This document shows positions 8,464 through 17,313 of a stretch of DNA of 64,000 nt, in pieces. The stretch's first letter is position 1. Each line of letters begins with the position of its first letter. Origin of the DNA: Pedobacter panaciterrae. GTDB lineage: Bacteria > Bacteroidota > Bacteroidia > Sphingobacteriales > Sphingobacteriaceae. Made by a program: the position numbers and the translations under genes. The stretch spans positions 1-64,000 of the forward strand of contig NZ_LGEL01000009.1 in NCBI RefSeq assembly GCF_001636695.1. Direction: 5' to 3'. Below the pieces are notes generated by a model. The model was given only the letters and a program-made list of their open reading frames with translations, was not told the DNA's origin and ran no database searches.

Positions 8464-8503
8464 CAAAGGTAATCACTTACCCCGATGTAAGCGCTTACCT
8501 TTG
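8464..8503. promoter_or_regulatory. Operator-like dyad between hxlR-type gene and azoreductase
   Basis: Two 17-bp arms (8464-8480 and 8487-8503) are inverted copies of each other at 15 of 17 positions. The right arm contains a perfect 12-bp palindrome GTAAGCGCTTAC at 8487-8498. It starts 6 bp upstream of the regulator's ATG and lies about 70 bp upstream of azoR, ideal for repression of both genes by the HxlR protein. Confidence 0.65.
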
Positions 8504-8536
8504 GGTAACGACTATCTTTTTATCAGCTGCTAACCC

Positions 8537-8544
8537 TAGTTTTG
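8537..8544 (+). promoter_or_regulatory. -7 promoter box of the azoreductase gene
   Basis: TAGTTTTG matches the Bacteroidota -7 consensus TAnnTTTG exactly, 27 bp before the ATG at 8572. A clear TTTG -33 box at the usual spacing is not seen; a T run lies at 8517-8520. Confidence 0.55.
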
Positions 8545-8571
8545 CCCTTGATAACTAATCAATAAATTTTT

Positions 8572-9174
8572 ATGAAAAATATCCTTCATTTAAAATCAAG
8601 TATACAAGGAGCAACATCCTACAGCGTTAAACTAGGTCATGCCATTATCGAAGAAATTCAGGAAAAGTATCTGAATAGTACAGTTGAAGAATTAAACCTG
8701 GTAGATATTGAAATACCACATCTTAAGCCTGAAGTCCTTCGGACATTTTTTATTCCCAACGATCAGCTGACTGAAGAAGAAAAGAAATCTATTCTCCTTT
8801 CTGATCATTTAGTTAAACAGTTATTTGCTGCAGACATCATCGTAATTGGGGCCCCGCTGATTAATTTTACGATTCATTCAGCGTTAAAGGCTTGGATTGA
8901 TCATATTACCAGAGCAGGAATAACTTTTGGATATGGGGAAAATGGCCCGATAGGAAAAGTTACAGGAAAGAAAGTTTATGTAGCCATGTCATCTGGTGGC
9001 GTTTATTCAGAGGGTCCAGGGAAAGCCAACGACTTTGTTGCACCTTATTTAAAGGCTTTTCTTGGGTTTTTAGGGATGACAGATCTTACGGTATTCCGTG
9101 CTGAAGGATTAAAAGTGCCAGGAGTTAAAGATTACGCTTTTGAGAAAGCAATTAAAAGTATAAAAATTGATTAG
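8572..9174 (+). CDS. azoR: FMN-dependent NADH-azoreductase / quinone reductase
   Basis: A flavodoxin-fold reductase that reduces quinones and azo compounds with NAD(P)H and FMN in the cytosol. Its 200 residues match E. coli AzoR. Family marks are the N-terminal strand MKNILHLKSS, the phosphate-binding region SYSVKLG, the FMN block GAPLINFTIHSALKAWIDHI with ITFGYGENG, and SSGGVYSEGPG near residue 140. It is divergent from an HxlR-type regulator with a dyad operator between them, the arrangement expected for an inducible quinone-detoxification gene. Confidence 0.9.
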   Translation: MKNILHLKSSIQGATSYSVKLGHAIIEEIQEKYLNSTVEELNLVDIEIPHLKPEVLRTFFIPNDQLTEEEKKSILLSDHLVKQLFAADIIVIGAPLINFTIHSALKAWIDHITRAGITFGYGENGPIGKVTGKKVYVAMSSGGVYSEGPGKANDFVAPYLKAFLGFLGMTDLTVFRAEGLKVPGVKDYAFEKAIKSIKID

Positions 9175-9304
9175 GGAGATTGATTATTTAGGGTGAAAGT
9201 GACAAAAAAATCAATATTTTAGCGTAGTGGGTTCAGTTGAATATGTTAAATCATAACTGAAATTTGACTAATTCAGATTTTTGATTTTTTTAATAGAAAC
9301 AATT

Positions 9305-9595
9305 ATGTTAAGGAACTTTTTTTTAGCGTTAATACTAATTTTAGAACTAGGCTGTAAAAAAAACAATGGCGATGATGTTACAGTTTACAAATGGAAACGC
9401 GATCTGTATAGGGCGGTTGTTACAAATGAAGGCCCCGCTGTTTTGACGTCATCAAACCCCAAATTAAACAAATCAATCTATGTTGACACGGATTTTGTTT
9501 TGTTGACAGAGGCCCAAAAGAGCAAACAACAGGATAGTATTTTCAATGCCAGTGCCAGAATGCTTGCTTATAAATATGAAAAAGTAAACAGATAA
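9305..9595 (+). CDS. Small lipoprotein, unknown function
   Basis: A 96-residue protein with a lipoprotein signal: hydrophobic MLRNFFLALILILELGC with the lipobox LELGC, followed by KKNNGDD. The open frame begins at 9281, but the ATG at 9305 gives a normal signal peptide. The mature part is polar and has no domain I recognise. After it, 9596-9806 contains no gene; I see only a weak GTCTG/CAGAC stem and nothing else clear. Confidence 0.6.
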   Translation: MLRNFFLALILILELGCKKNNGDDVTVYKWKRDLYRAVVTNEGPAVLTSSNPKLNKSIYVDTDFVLLTEAQKSKQQDSIFNASARMLAYKYEKVNR

Positions 9596-9806
9596 ATTTA
9601 ATACTCTTACATCTTGTCTGTTTTAACATCAGACGAAGCAATCGTTACATTGGTAATGAATTAATTAAATGTTTCGTAATAAAAAGAGTGTAACAACAGT
9701 AATGATAAGCTTCATATTTATAGTAAATCTAGTATAAGAAGCAATTTAATGAAATCAGCAGGAAATAATTATTATCAATATGATTATAATATTTTTAATC
9801 TTCGTT

Positions 9807-10208
9807 TTAAATACCTAATACCCAGGTCACACCAAAAGCATCAGTTACTTCAATTAGTACTTGCTCTTCATAATTTCTGTAAGATAGACTCCTGCGTCCA
9901 GATTTTATTTTATCAATAAGAACCTTCCTGTCATCTGTATTTTTACACTGCAGGAAAATAGAAAGATAATTCCCGATTTTTCTTCCTTCGTTATGGACCA
10001 GATCTGAACCGTGAATAACTATACTATCAGAAACTAACGAGCCACTAATCACTGGTTTTTCTGTGTAACCCTTTAATTCCTTGTCAAACGTTTCAAAATG
10101 CAGTATGCCGCCAAAGCAGGTTTGGTAAAACGTAAGGGCCCTTTTGCAATTCCCGGAAAATGTGATAAAAATTCCACTTACTAATTTATTGCTATTTTTA
10201 ACTAACAT
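9807..10208 (-). CDS. VOC family protein (PhnB-like glyoxalase fold)
   Basis: A 133-residue cytosolic protein with the paired beta-alpha-beta-beta-beta architecture of the vicinal oxygen chelate superfamily. The pattern FSGNCKRALTFYQTCFGG near the N-terminus and the C-terminal FGVTWVLGI are typical of PhnB-like members. These are small metal-dependent or substrate-binding proteins whose specific reaction is usually unknown, and no function is claimed here. It faces away from the DoxX-like/SRPBCC operon upstream, with the terminator hairpin between. Confidence 0.8.
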   Translation of the reverse strand: MLVKNSNKLVSGIFITFSGNCKRALTFYQTCFGGILHFETFDKELKGYTEKPVISGSLVSDSIVIHGSDLVHNEGRKIGNYLSIFLQCKNTDDRKVLIDKIKSGRRSLSYRNYEEQVLIEVTDAFGVTWVLGI

Positions 10209-10224
10209 CCTATACTGAATTATG

Positions 10225-10294
10225 CGTCGGGAATTTTTATTGGGTCGGAAAAAGCCTGGAATGTCTTCTCCAGGCTTAATATAATTACCCGACG
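10225..10294 (-). terminator. Nested hairpin terminator after the DoxX-like gene
   Basis: Inner 9-bp perfect stem (10252-10260 with 10269-10276 plus its neighbour) reads on the minus strand as a GC-rich hairpin followed by five T, a good intrinsic terminator for the gene ending at 10334. Outer arms CGTCGGG (10225-10231) and CCCGACG (10288-10294) also pair, giving a larger cruciform-like structure. Confidence 0.75.
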
Positions 10295-10333
10295 TAATGA
10301 AACCATATTGTCTTTCATTTTTTTTAGTTGGTT

Positions 10334-10708
10334 TTAGCCATTATTCTGAATCTTATTATTATAGATGTAAGAAACTGCAAGGATGCATAGTATTATAAGT
10401 GGTAACAGCATAAACCCGATATTTTGATCTACACAGGCATGACTGATGAAAGCATAGATTAAATTAAATGTAAGTCCTGCATATGCCCATTCTTTTAACT
10501 TACCCGGGATTTTTGGCAAAGAGATAGCTATAATTCCAAGTACCTTACAATAGACGAGCGCATAAGCAAAGTAATCGGGATAGCCTAAAGGTTTTGTACC
10601 TGCATTTACATATTCCGGTGCAAACAGCACGGTACCCAGTGGCATTACACCTTCCCAAAGTATGAGTATAGCGGTAGCCACCCAAAAGATTATTTTATTC
10701 TTTTTCAT
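10334..10708 (-). CDS. DoxX-like small membrane protein
   Basis: A 124-residue inner-membrane protein with four hydrophobic segments (about residues 6-27, 46-66, 75-92 and 97-116), the layout of the DoxX-like family. The motif PLGYPDYFAYALVYCKVLG in the second segment is characteristic. Members are often found beside SRPBCC proteins and stress regulators, as here, where it lies 13 bp downstream of the SRPBCC gene. Biochemical role unknown. Confidence 0.85.
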   Translation of the reverse strand: MKKNKIIFWVATAILILWEGVMPLGTVLFAPEYVNAGTKPLGYPDYFAYALVYCKVLGIIAISLPKIPGKLKEWAYAGLTFNLIYAFISHACVDQNIGFMLLPLIILCILAVSYIYNNKIQNNG

Positions 10709-10721
10709 CTTATATTATTAA

Positions 10722-11144
10722 TTATTTGTTCTCCACGTATTTTACGAAATTATTTAAAATAGCCTGCCAGCCTTGTTTCTGAAATTCAGGGTCATTCTCT
10801 GTTTCCGGGTCAAAAGTTGTTGCAAGCATAGTTTTACCACCTTTCTCTGTAAATAATGTTGTTGCAGTTCTACCGTCAGCCATGGTGTAAGCTATTTCCT
10901 TATGCAATTCAACCTTGTCGTAAGTGCCTTCAAAATCAAAACCGAAACTACCATCTTTGGCTTCCATTCTATTTTTAAACTTCCCGTTTATGCGGAGGTC
11001 GTTTTCGCTGCTTGGAGTATGCCAGCTTGGATCGGGCGTGTTCCATTGGATAATGTCGGCTGGTGTATTCCAAGCCTTCCATACTTTTTCTACGGGAGCA
11101 TTGACTGTTGCTTCTACCATAATTTTTGTTTGTTCTGCCATCAT
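10722..11144 (-). CDS. SRPBCC (AHSA1-like) domain protein
   Basis: A single START/SRPBCC hydrophobic-pocket domain of 140 residues with the usual opening VEATVNAPVEKVWKAW and the closing WQAILNNFVKYVENK. The AHSA1-like subgroup includes Hsp90 co-chaperone relatives and many stress-associated ligand-binding proteins; the ligand here is unknown. Two Met codons stand at the start (11144 and 11141). It is first in a two-gene unit with the DoxX-like gene and is divergent from the DJ-1/AraC regulator at 11271, which is the likely controller. Confidence 0.85.
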   Translation of the reverse strand: MMAEQTKIMVEATVNAPVEKVWKAWNTPADIIQWNTPDPSWHTPSSENDLRINGKFKNRMEAKDGSFGFDFEGTYDKVELHKEIAYTMADGRTATTLFTEKGGKTMLATTFDPETENDPEFQKQGWQAILNNFVKYVENK

Positions 11145-11211
11145 TTTTATTTTTAATAATTTATTACATTACAAAGATGCTACAGACTCAAAAACTTGGT
11201 CTATTGTAAAA

Positions 11212-11240
11212 ACGACAAAGTAAGGGTGAATTACGACAAA
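11212..11240. promoter_or_regulatory. Direct-repeat site, candidate AraC-type operator
   Basis: The octamer ACGACAAA occurs at 11212-11219 and again at 11233-11240, start to start 21 bp. Two same-face direct repeats are the normal binding layout for AraC-family dimers. The site lies between the SRPBCC gene and the DJ-1/AraC regulator gene. Confidence 0.5.
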
Positions 11241-11270
11241 AGTATATACCTTTAATTAAGTCAAAATTAT

Positions 11271-12248
11271 ATGCAAGTTTCAGTATTCGTTCCCCAGTAT
11301 GGAGTAATAGAAGCTATTACCCCAGCATTCAGAACCTTTAAAACGGCCAATGAATTTTTAACGGTATTTGGTAAAAAGCCCATTTTCAACGTAGAGTATG
11401 TAGGCTTAAATGAATATGTACCTGCCAACGATGGCGAATACACGGTAAAAACAGACAGGCTGCTCAAAGATGTTACCCATACCGACCTGCTCATTATACC
11501 CCCGACTTTTGGAGACACTGACGCAGGTATCCAAGCTAATGCGGAAGCAATACCGTACTTCAAAAAGCTTCATCAAAACGGATCCAGCCTTGCAAGCTTA
11601 TGTATAGGAGCTTTTTTGCTGGCAGAAACAGGCTTGCTAAATGGAAAAAAATGCTCTACCCATTGGGCGCATATAAGTGAGTTTAGAGAAAAATATCCAC
11701 TGGTAGAAGTAGAAGACGGTGCTATCATTACCGAACACAACAATATTTATAGTAGCGGCGGCGCAAGTAGTTTATGGAATTTAATCTTGTATCTGGTAGA
11801 AAAGTTTTCTGACAGAGAAACGGCTATAATGATATCCAAATATTTTGCCTTAGACATTGGCAGAGACAGTCAATCACAGTTTGCCATTTTCAAAGGGCAG
11901 AAAAACCACGGTGATTCAGACATTCAAAAGATACAGAATTATATAGAAGCAAATTATGAGGACAAAATAAGCATTGAAGATTTGGTAAACCTAACAACTG
12001 TTGGACGGAGAACTTTTGAGAGAAGGTTTAAGGATGCAACAACCAATACGCCAATGGAATACATACAACGGGTAAGAATAGAAGCTGCCAAGAAGTTTTT
12101 CGAAGCCTCAAGAAAGAATGTGACAGAAGTAATGTATGGTGTGGGTTATACCGATACCAAAGCATTCAGGGATATTTTCAGGAAGATAACAGGCCTTACT
12201 CCAATAGAGTATAGAAATAAGTTTGCAAAGGTTGCGAACGAAGTATGA
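11271..12248 (+). CDS. GlxA-type regulator: DJ-1/PfpI domain with AraC HTH
   Basis: A 325-residue transcription factor. The N-terminal DJ-1/PfpI (class I amidotransferase-like) domain spans about residues 1-190 and contains the nucleophile-elbow Cys in SLASLCIGAFLLAETGLL followed by THW. The C-terminal AraC domain (about 220-320) has two helix-turn-helix motifs, including GRRTFERRFK and VGYTDTKAFRDIF. It is divergent from the SRPBCC/DoxX-like pair and is probably their regulator. It is clearly paralogous to the 325-residue protein at 24737-25714. Confidence 0.9.
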   Translation: MQVSVFVPQYGVIEAITPAFRTFKTANEFLTVFGKKPIFNVEYVGLNEYVPANDGEYTVKTDRLLKDVTHTDLLIIPPTFGDTDAGIQANAEAIPYFKKLHQNGSSLASLCIGAFLLAETGLLNGKKCSTHWAHISEFREKYPLVEVEDGAIITEHNNIYSSGGASSLWNLILYLVEKFSDRETAIMISKYFALDIGRDSQSQFAIFKGQKNHGDSDIQKIQNYIEANYEDKISIEDLVNLTTVGRRTFERRFKDATTNTPMEYIQRVRIEAAKKFFEASRKNVTEVMYGVGYTDTKAFRDIFRKITGLTPIEYRNKFAKVANEV

Positions 12249-12270
12249 TTACTTTTCGCAATAAAATTGT

Positions 12271-14562
12271 TTAATACCGTACTTCCCAGCTATGTGTACC
12301 AGATTTAACGTTTCTGATTACCCAGAATTTACCATTTGGTATTGCTTTTAAAGCTTTTCCATTAAGTAATATTCTGTCACTTTCGGATTGCCTTGGTAAA
12401 TAGACCACTCCTTTTGTATTAGGAGGAAGGGTAACTTTTAATTGAAATTGGGTTGCACTTTTATTGAATCCAACACTTATTTTTCCATGTAATGTTGCCA
12501 ATTGGAGCTCGGCTGAGTTAAGTGAGCCTGGCTGCGGTTTTATCTGTATAGTTTCAAAGGCAGGAGATAAAGGTTCAACTCCCATAAGTTTTCTGACAAT
12601 AATATTGACCGGAGCAGCTCCCCAGGCATGGTTCCAGTCCTGATTGTTTTTGTAATCCGTGTCCCAGGCTTCCGTGGTCATTGTTGAGCCGGAACGTATC
12701 ATGTTATACCAGCTGCGCTTTTCTGTTGAGGTTAAAAGCTGTAAAGCATATTCTGCTTCATTTGCGTTATATAAAGCATCTAGCAGGAACTGTGTGCCAT
12801 AAACACTACATGCCATCCCCCTTGTACGGATATGGTCTATTATCATTGTCTTATTCTTATCAGGTACTAAATTAAAAGCAAGAGCCAGCATATTGGCATG
12901 CAATGAACTGTGCATGGTATTTTCGCCATCTTTTATTGTTCCTGTATTCGGATCTATAAAGCTACGCTGAAAAGCCTGTTTTACTTTGTTCGCTTGCTGT
13001 GTATAAAAATCGGCATCTTTTTTTTCGCCTAGTGCCTGAGCCAGATCACTTATACAAATTAGAGCCTGGTAATGAAAAGCATTTACTACCGCATTATAGT
13101 CTGTGAAAACAAAGCCATCTGTTTCTCCGGGATAGGATGGAGGTAACCCAAAGCCTCCTTTTTGAGGCCAATCCACAATATCTTTTAGAACCGTTTCGCC
13201 ATTAAAAGTAGAGAAATGGATGGATTTGGTAAAGCTACTGTCTTGTTTGCCTGTTCTGGTACTAATTAGTCCGTCGGGTCTGGCCAGTGCAAGCAATAGC
13301 TTTGGTTTTAATTGGGGATAAAGTAGTTTAACCGCTCTGATATCCCCTGAATAGAGATAGTCATTCCAGGCTACGAGCAGGTTTTGCAACGACCACTCGG
13401 TTGGCCAGGTTGCATGGTAAATCAGGTAATCTAAAGACCTTTTGGCCATGTTAAATTCAGCATCTGAGGCGTAGTGCGATAATTGGTTAATTAAAGCGTC
13501 GGCCTCATAAGGAATCCGTTCGCGATCGCCATCAACATACAGACCGGTAAACGAGGTAGCCTTAATTGTGTGCTTGGAAAGATCCCAGATTTGATTTAGA
13601 ATAGTATCTGAACTTTTAAATGACGTGGCCAGATCATTAAAGGAATAGTTCACAACATAACGCTGTATGTCTATTACATCGTTATCACTTTTTTCCAGTT
13701 CTACGTACCGGAAGGGAAGCACCTCGCCTATATAATCGGGCATATGTATGGCCTTAGGTCCGGTGTTACGTCCATCGGCTGCAAATTTCAGATCGTAACT
13801 GTGTTCTCCTTTTTGTAAAGGGAGTTTTAATAAACGATAACGGATGGTGCCTCTTGGCTTTCTTTCAACTCCTCCGGCAGCATCTATTGCTTCTCCTACA
13901 TGGATTTGTAAAGTGTCCTTGTCGGTTGTTGATTTGACGCTTATTTTTAATTGACCGAAGGCATCTTTGCCAAAGTCGTATAGGATATTAAGGTTATTTA
14001 ATTGTTTACTATGAACGGGGGTTTCTAATGATTTTACAAGTGGTTGATAGGCCGTCTGGTAGACTTTTAATGTGCTGTCTGTAATAAATGCGGCGGGTTC
14101 TGAAAAGCCACTTTCATTCTGTCTGTTGTTCCAGACTTTTACTTTCCAGTAATAAATAGCATTAGAATTGAGTTTCTGTCCGTTGTAAATGATGCCTGTT
14201 TGCTGGGATTTAATTACTTTTCCTGAGTCCCAAAAATCTCCTTTACTCGCTTTGAGATTTTCTGCTGAGGATGCAACAAGAATCCTATATGCGGTTTGGG
14301 TGCTGCCTTCAGAATTGTCATTTATAATCCATGAAAATTGAGGATTTTGGTTGGCTATACGAGCCATTTGATAGGCGACCTCTGATTGTTGCTTTGCCTG
14401 CTGAAGCGATAACTCGACGGGCATCCCATTTTTCCATACCTTATCGGCATTCAAAAGTAAATCGACCCGTAAGGCAGATGGGGGACTGAGCAATTGAGCA
14501 TTTGTTTTTAAGCAAAGGATTGATAAAAGTATAGTCAGGAAAAGATTGCGTAGGGCAAGCAT
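12271..14562 (-). CDS. Secreted GH78 alpha-L-rhamnosidase
   Basis: An exported glycosidase removing terminal rhamnose from plant or microbial glycans. A signal peptide ends near LKTNAQ (residue 22). An N-terminal beta domain with a fibronectin-like strand pattern (about 85-165) is followed by a beta-sandwich and the (alpha/alpha)6 catalytic barrel (about 320-670). GH78 marks are VDGDRERIPYEADAL, with the acid region corresponding to the family DERxGW block, MTTEAWD, and DWNHAWGAAPVNI, then a C-terminal beta domain. Length (763) is normal. It is not in an operon with the SusC/SusD genes: a plus-strand GNAT gene lies between. Confidence 0.88.
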   Translation of the reverse strand: MLALRNLFLTILLSILCLKTNAQLLSPPSALRVDLLLNADKVWKNGMPVELSLQQAKQQSEVAYQMARIANQNPQFSWIINDNSEGSTQTAYRILVASSAENLKASKGDFWDSGKVIKSQQTGIIYNGQKLNSNAIYYWKVKVWNNRQNESGFSEPAAFITDSTLKVYQTAYQPLVKSLETPVHSKQLNNLNILYDFGKDAFGQLKISVKSTTDKDTLQIHVGEAIDAAGGVERKPRGTIRYRLLKLPLQKGEHSYDLKFAADGRNTGPKAIHMPDYIGEVLPFRYVELEKSDNDVIDIQRYVVNYSFNDLATSFKSSDTILNQIWDLSKHTIKATSFTGLYVDGDRERIPYEADALINQLSHYASDAEFNMAKRSLDYLIYHATWPTEWSLQNLLVAWNDYLYSGDIRAVKLLYPQLKPKLLLALARPDGLISTRTGKQDSSFTKSIHFSTFNGETVLKDIVDWPQKGGFGLPPSYPGETDGFVFTDYNAVVNAFHYQALICISDLAQALGEKKDADFYTQQANKVKQAFQRSFIDPNTGTIKDGENTMHSSLHANMLALAFNLVPDKNKTMIIDHIRTRGMACSVYGTQFLLDALYNANEAEYALQLLTSTEKRSWYNMIRSGSTMTTEAWDTDYKNNQDWNHAWGAAPVNIIVRKLMGVEPLSPAFETIQIKPQPGSLNSAELQLATLHGKISVGFNKSATQFQLKVTLPPNTKGVVYLPRQSESDRILLNGKALKAIPNGKFWVIRNVKSGTHSWEVRY

Positions 14563-14650
14563 AAGGTATATTTGGTTTTAACAATATTAAATAATTAATA
14601 TGTATAGTATGGTAAAACTTATGTTAGAATTACCTGCTTTAACTTTTTGG

Positions 14651-14658
14651 TATCTTTG
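14651..14658 (+). promoter_or_regulatory. -7 promoter box of the GNAT gene
   Basis: TATCTTTG at 14651-14658 is an exact TAnnTTTG match, 20 bp before the ATG at 14679. The upstream half is less clear (TTAG at 14624-14627, spacing 23). Confidence 0.55.
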
Positions 14659-14678
14659 TGAACTGAACATTTTACATC

Positions 14679-15362
14679 ATGACACATATTTTAGATAACC
14701 CAATTTACAATGCTTTAAACTCAGCCCATAGTACTCTTTCGAGCGGAACAGATCATGTAAAATATTACTTAGAAGACATTGGTTCGTTTGCAGGCCTAAA
14801 GGATAATTCGAAGCTAGATTTTGAAACCCTTTATGAGAACAGCCCGTTGGAAAGCCTGTTTATTATTTTTACACCGAATGTTGTCGATATTCCTGACCAG
14901 TGGAAACTGATTACGCAAATTGATATGTTTCAGATGATTTACGAGTCTAAAGAACTCCCCGCAGGAACCGATATTGATTTTGTGGATTTAGATAAATCGC
15001 ATGTTGAAGAAATGACCGCGCTTGTGGAGTTGACTCAGCCGGGGCCATTCAGATCCAGAACGATTGAGCTTGGGAACTATACCGGTGTATTTAGTGAAGA
15101 TAAGTTGGTTGCCATGGCTGGGCATAGGCTTAATCCAACTCCCTATACTGAGATTAGTGCGGTATGTACTCATCCGGATCACCTGGGCAAAGGCTATGCT
15201 TTTCAGTTGCTCCGCGAACAGATAAGAAGGATACTGAAGAAGTCGGAAATTCCTTTTCTGCACGTAAGAAATGATAACGATGGTGCAGTTAAGTTATATA
15301 AGAAACTGGGGTTTGATATAAGGGCTGAAATGATTGCCTACGTAATCAGGAAAAATAACTAA
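14679..15362 (+). CDS. GNAT family N-acetyltransferase (FR47-like)
   Basis: A 227-residue acyl-CoA-dependent acetyltransferase. The C-terminal half (about 110-225) is the GNAT fold, with the acetyl-CoA-binding motif A visible as EISAVCTHPDHLGKGYAFQLL and the closing region NDGAVKLYKKLGFDIRAEM. The N-terminal half is a degenerate repeat-like domain as in FR47-like members. Substrate cannot be told. It stands alone, with its own promoter box and a very strong terminator. Confidence 0.87.
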   Translation: MTHILDNPIYNALNSAHSTLSSGTDHVKYYLEDIGSFAGLKDNSKLDFETLYENSPLESLFIIFTPNVVDIPDQWKLITQIDMFQMIYESKELPAGTDIDFVDLDKSHVEEMTALVELTQPGPFRSRTIELGNYTGVFSEDKLVAMAGHRLNPTPYTEISAVCTHPDHLGKGYAFQLLREQIRRILKKSEIPFLHVRNDNDGAVKLYKKLGFDIRAEMIAYVIRKNN

Positions 15363-15365
15363 TGG

Positions 15366-15421
15366 AAACAAATAAAAGGCTTTCTGATGGCTATTTGTTA
15401 GAAAGCCTTTTATTTGTTTTT
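15366..15421. terminator. Strong bidirectional terminator
   Basis: A perfect 20-bp stem (15366-15385 with 15400-15419) with a 14-nt loop and T runs on both strands. It separates the convergent GNAT and phosphatase genes. Confidence 0.9.
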
Positions 15422-15447
15422 TATGCTATGATGTTGAAGTGCCTGGA

Positions 15448-17313
15448 TTATTTCTTGATATATTTTAATAATCTTTTGAATATATCGGCGTTGGAATATA
15501 CACCTCTGAAATCATCTGAATGGGGGCCATAAGCAAAAACAGGAACGGGAACAGCTGTATGGTCATTTGTTGAAAATTCACCTAATACATAGCCTGATTG
15601 AATGTCGCCATCAAGAAGTGTCAGGCCTCCGGTTTCATGATCAGCCGTAACCACTATAAGTGTTTCGCCATTGTTATCTGCAAATTCAAGTGCTTTGCCA
15701 ATTACTTTATCGAAATCAAGGTTTTCAGTGATTACTTGTGATAGGTTGTTTCTATGACCACCGTAATCGATTTGTGCCCCTTCAAGCATCATGAAAAGTC
15801 CTTTAGGGTCTTTAGCTAATTGTTGGGTGGCTTTTAAGAAGGCTTCTGTTAAGAATTCTCCGCGACCTTCAATTTTTGGTCTTGTTTCATTATCAGCAAC
15901 AAGTCCAACAAGTTTGTCGGCATTACTCTTTTTGAAATCTTCGAAATTATAGGTTACTGTATAACCTTTCTTTTCTAATAGCTCAACAGCGGTTGTGCCG
16001 TTCAGTTTTTTCTTAAAGTTGGACGCTCCAGAACCCAGAAACATATTGATTCCTGATGTATGCATGTCTTGCGCGATTTGAGGTTCCATAGAACGATCAG
16101 GCTGATGTGCATAGAATGCCGCAGGAGTAGCATCGGCAAGGTCACCAACAGAAATAATTGCAGTTTTTTTGCCCTCTTCTGCTGCGTACACAGCCAATGA
16201 TTTTAATGGTTTTTCAGTTGAATCTACGCCAATCGCGCGGTTATTTGTTTTTTCTCCGCCTGCCATTGCAGTTCCACCTGCTGCCGAATCGGTGATATAA
16301 GTGTCGGCAGCATTAGTAACAGAAACACCAATATTGCGCATCTTAAATAGATTAAGCTGACCTTGATTTGCAGTAAATGCAGAGTATATTTGGGTAAGAC
16401 CCATTCCATCACCGATTAAAAGAATAACGTTTTTAATCTTTCCATTTTTCCCGTCTGATTGATAGGTTGGCTGGTAGGTTTTGTGAATTTCTTTATTAAT
16501 GTAGATATTTTTAGGTAAGTCTTTTATAAAGTTCCCAAGTGATTCAATAGCATCAGTGCCTATTAAATCTACATGAAGATTCATTAAAGCCAGCCAGGTA
16601 CTTTTTGTATCAGGAGTAGCCCAAAATCGGATCTTTTTCCCTTCTGCATGTACGCTATCTATAAGGCCTTTAACCCTTGTGTAGTCTGCATGCTCTAATC
16701 TTCCTTTTCCATTCCATTTGCTGTAGTTGGTGAACGGGAAACTAACCAACTCAACATGTTTTGATTCTTCAGGGGTATGCTGCAATGGCCATTCGCCATC
16801 AAAGTAGATGTAATCAGGGTAGTTTTTGTAGTCTTTTGGTTTTGGTCTGGATCCGCTTATTGTGATGGTTAGCTGGCCCGGATGAGTACTTGTTTGAAGA
16901 ATGTTTTTATGAGGTTCCAGCTGCTTAATTAATGTAGCTAAAGCAACAGGATAATTTTCTTTAATATCTATCAGTAAATGGAGCTTGCGTTTAGGGTCTT
17001 TCTGCAGGGCAGCTATTGCTGGTTTCAGGTAAGTTCCATATAAAGTAATTTCAGGATTTACATGTTCTTTGCTGTGGGCCACAAGCAATTCGTTGTTTAT
17101 AGGAAAAATATCAGCCTCAATAGACCCAAATCCTTTTTGAAAGGCCCTTTGAAAAGGTATGTCATTTTCATAATCATTATGAGAATGGGCATTTGATAAA
17201 GCGTACTTAGGTTCTTTGTTAGCAGTATCCTGAGCATAAGTAGCTCCGGCAGTTAATAAAAGCGCAAATAGACTTGCTTTAATAATTTTTTTGATGGGTT
17301 TTTGTGTTTTCAT
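15448..17313 (-). CDS. Secreted phosphodiesterase / alkaline phosphatase fusion
   Basis: A two-domain exported enzyme. From the ATG at 17313 (621 residues) a signal peptide ends at TAGATYAQ. Residues about 37-280 are a PLC/GDPD-like phosphodiesterase barrel: NAHSHNDYEN, GSIEADIF, LLVAHSKEH, LLIDIKEN. Residues about 294-621 are alkaline phosphatase with every key residue visible: Asp in GDGMG, nucleophile Ser in TDSAAGG, Glu and His in EGAQIDYGGH, ADHETGG, and the late His in NDHTAVPVPVFAYGP. The inferred path is cleavage of a phosphodiester, then release of phosphate, in the periplasm. The frame extends to 17352, but those codons precede the signal peptide. It follows susD, separated by a terminator. 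Confidence 0.87.
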   Translation of the reverse strand: MKTQKPIKKIIKASLFALLLTAGATYAQDTANKEPKYALSNAHSHNDYENDIPFQRAFQKGFGSIEADIFPINNELLVAHSKEHVNPEITLYGTYLKPAIAALQKDPKRKLHLLIDIKENYPVALATLIKQLEPHKNILQTSTHPGQLTITISGSRPKPKDYKNYPDYIYFDGEWPLQHTPEESKHVELVSFPFTNYSKWNGKGRLEHADYTRVKGLIDSVHAEGKKIRFWATPDTKSTWLALMNLHVDLIGTDAIESLGNFIKDLPKNIYINKEIHKTYQPTYQSDGKNGKIKNVILLIGDGMGLTQIYSAFTANQGQLNLFKMRNIGVSVTNAADTYITDSAAGGTAMAGGEKTNNRAIGVDSTEKPLKSLAVYAAEEGKKTAIISVGDLADATPAAFYAHQPDRSMEPQIAQDMHTSGINMFLGSGASNFKKKLNGTTAVELLEKKGYTVTYNFEDFKKSNADKLVGLVADNETRPKIEGRGEFLTEAFLKATQQLAKDPKGLFMMLEGAQIDYGGHRNNLSQVITENLDFDKVIGKALEFADNNGETLIVVTADHETGGLTLLDGDIQSGYVLGEFSTNDHTAVPVPVFAYGPHSDDFRGVYSNADIFKRLLKYIKK

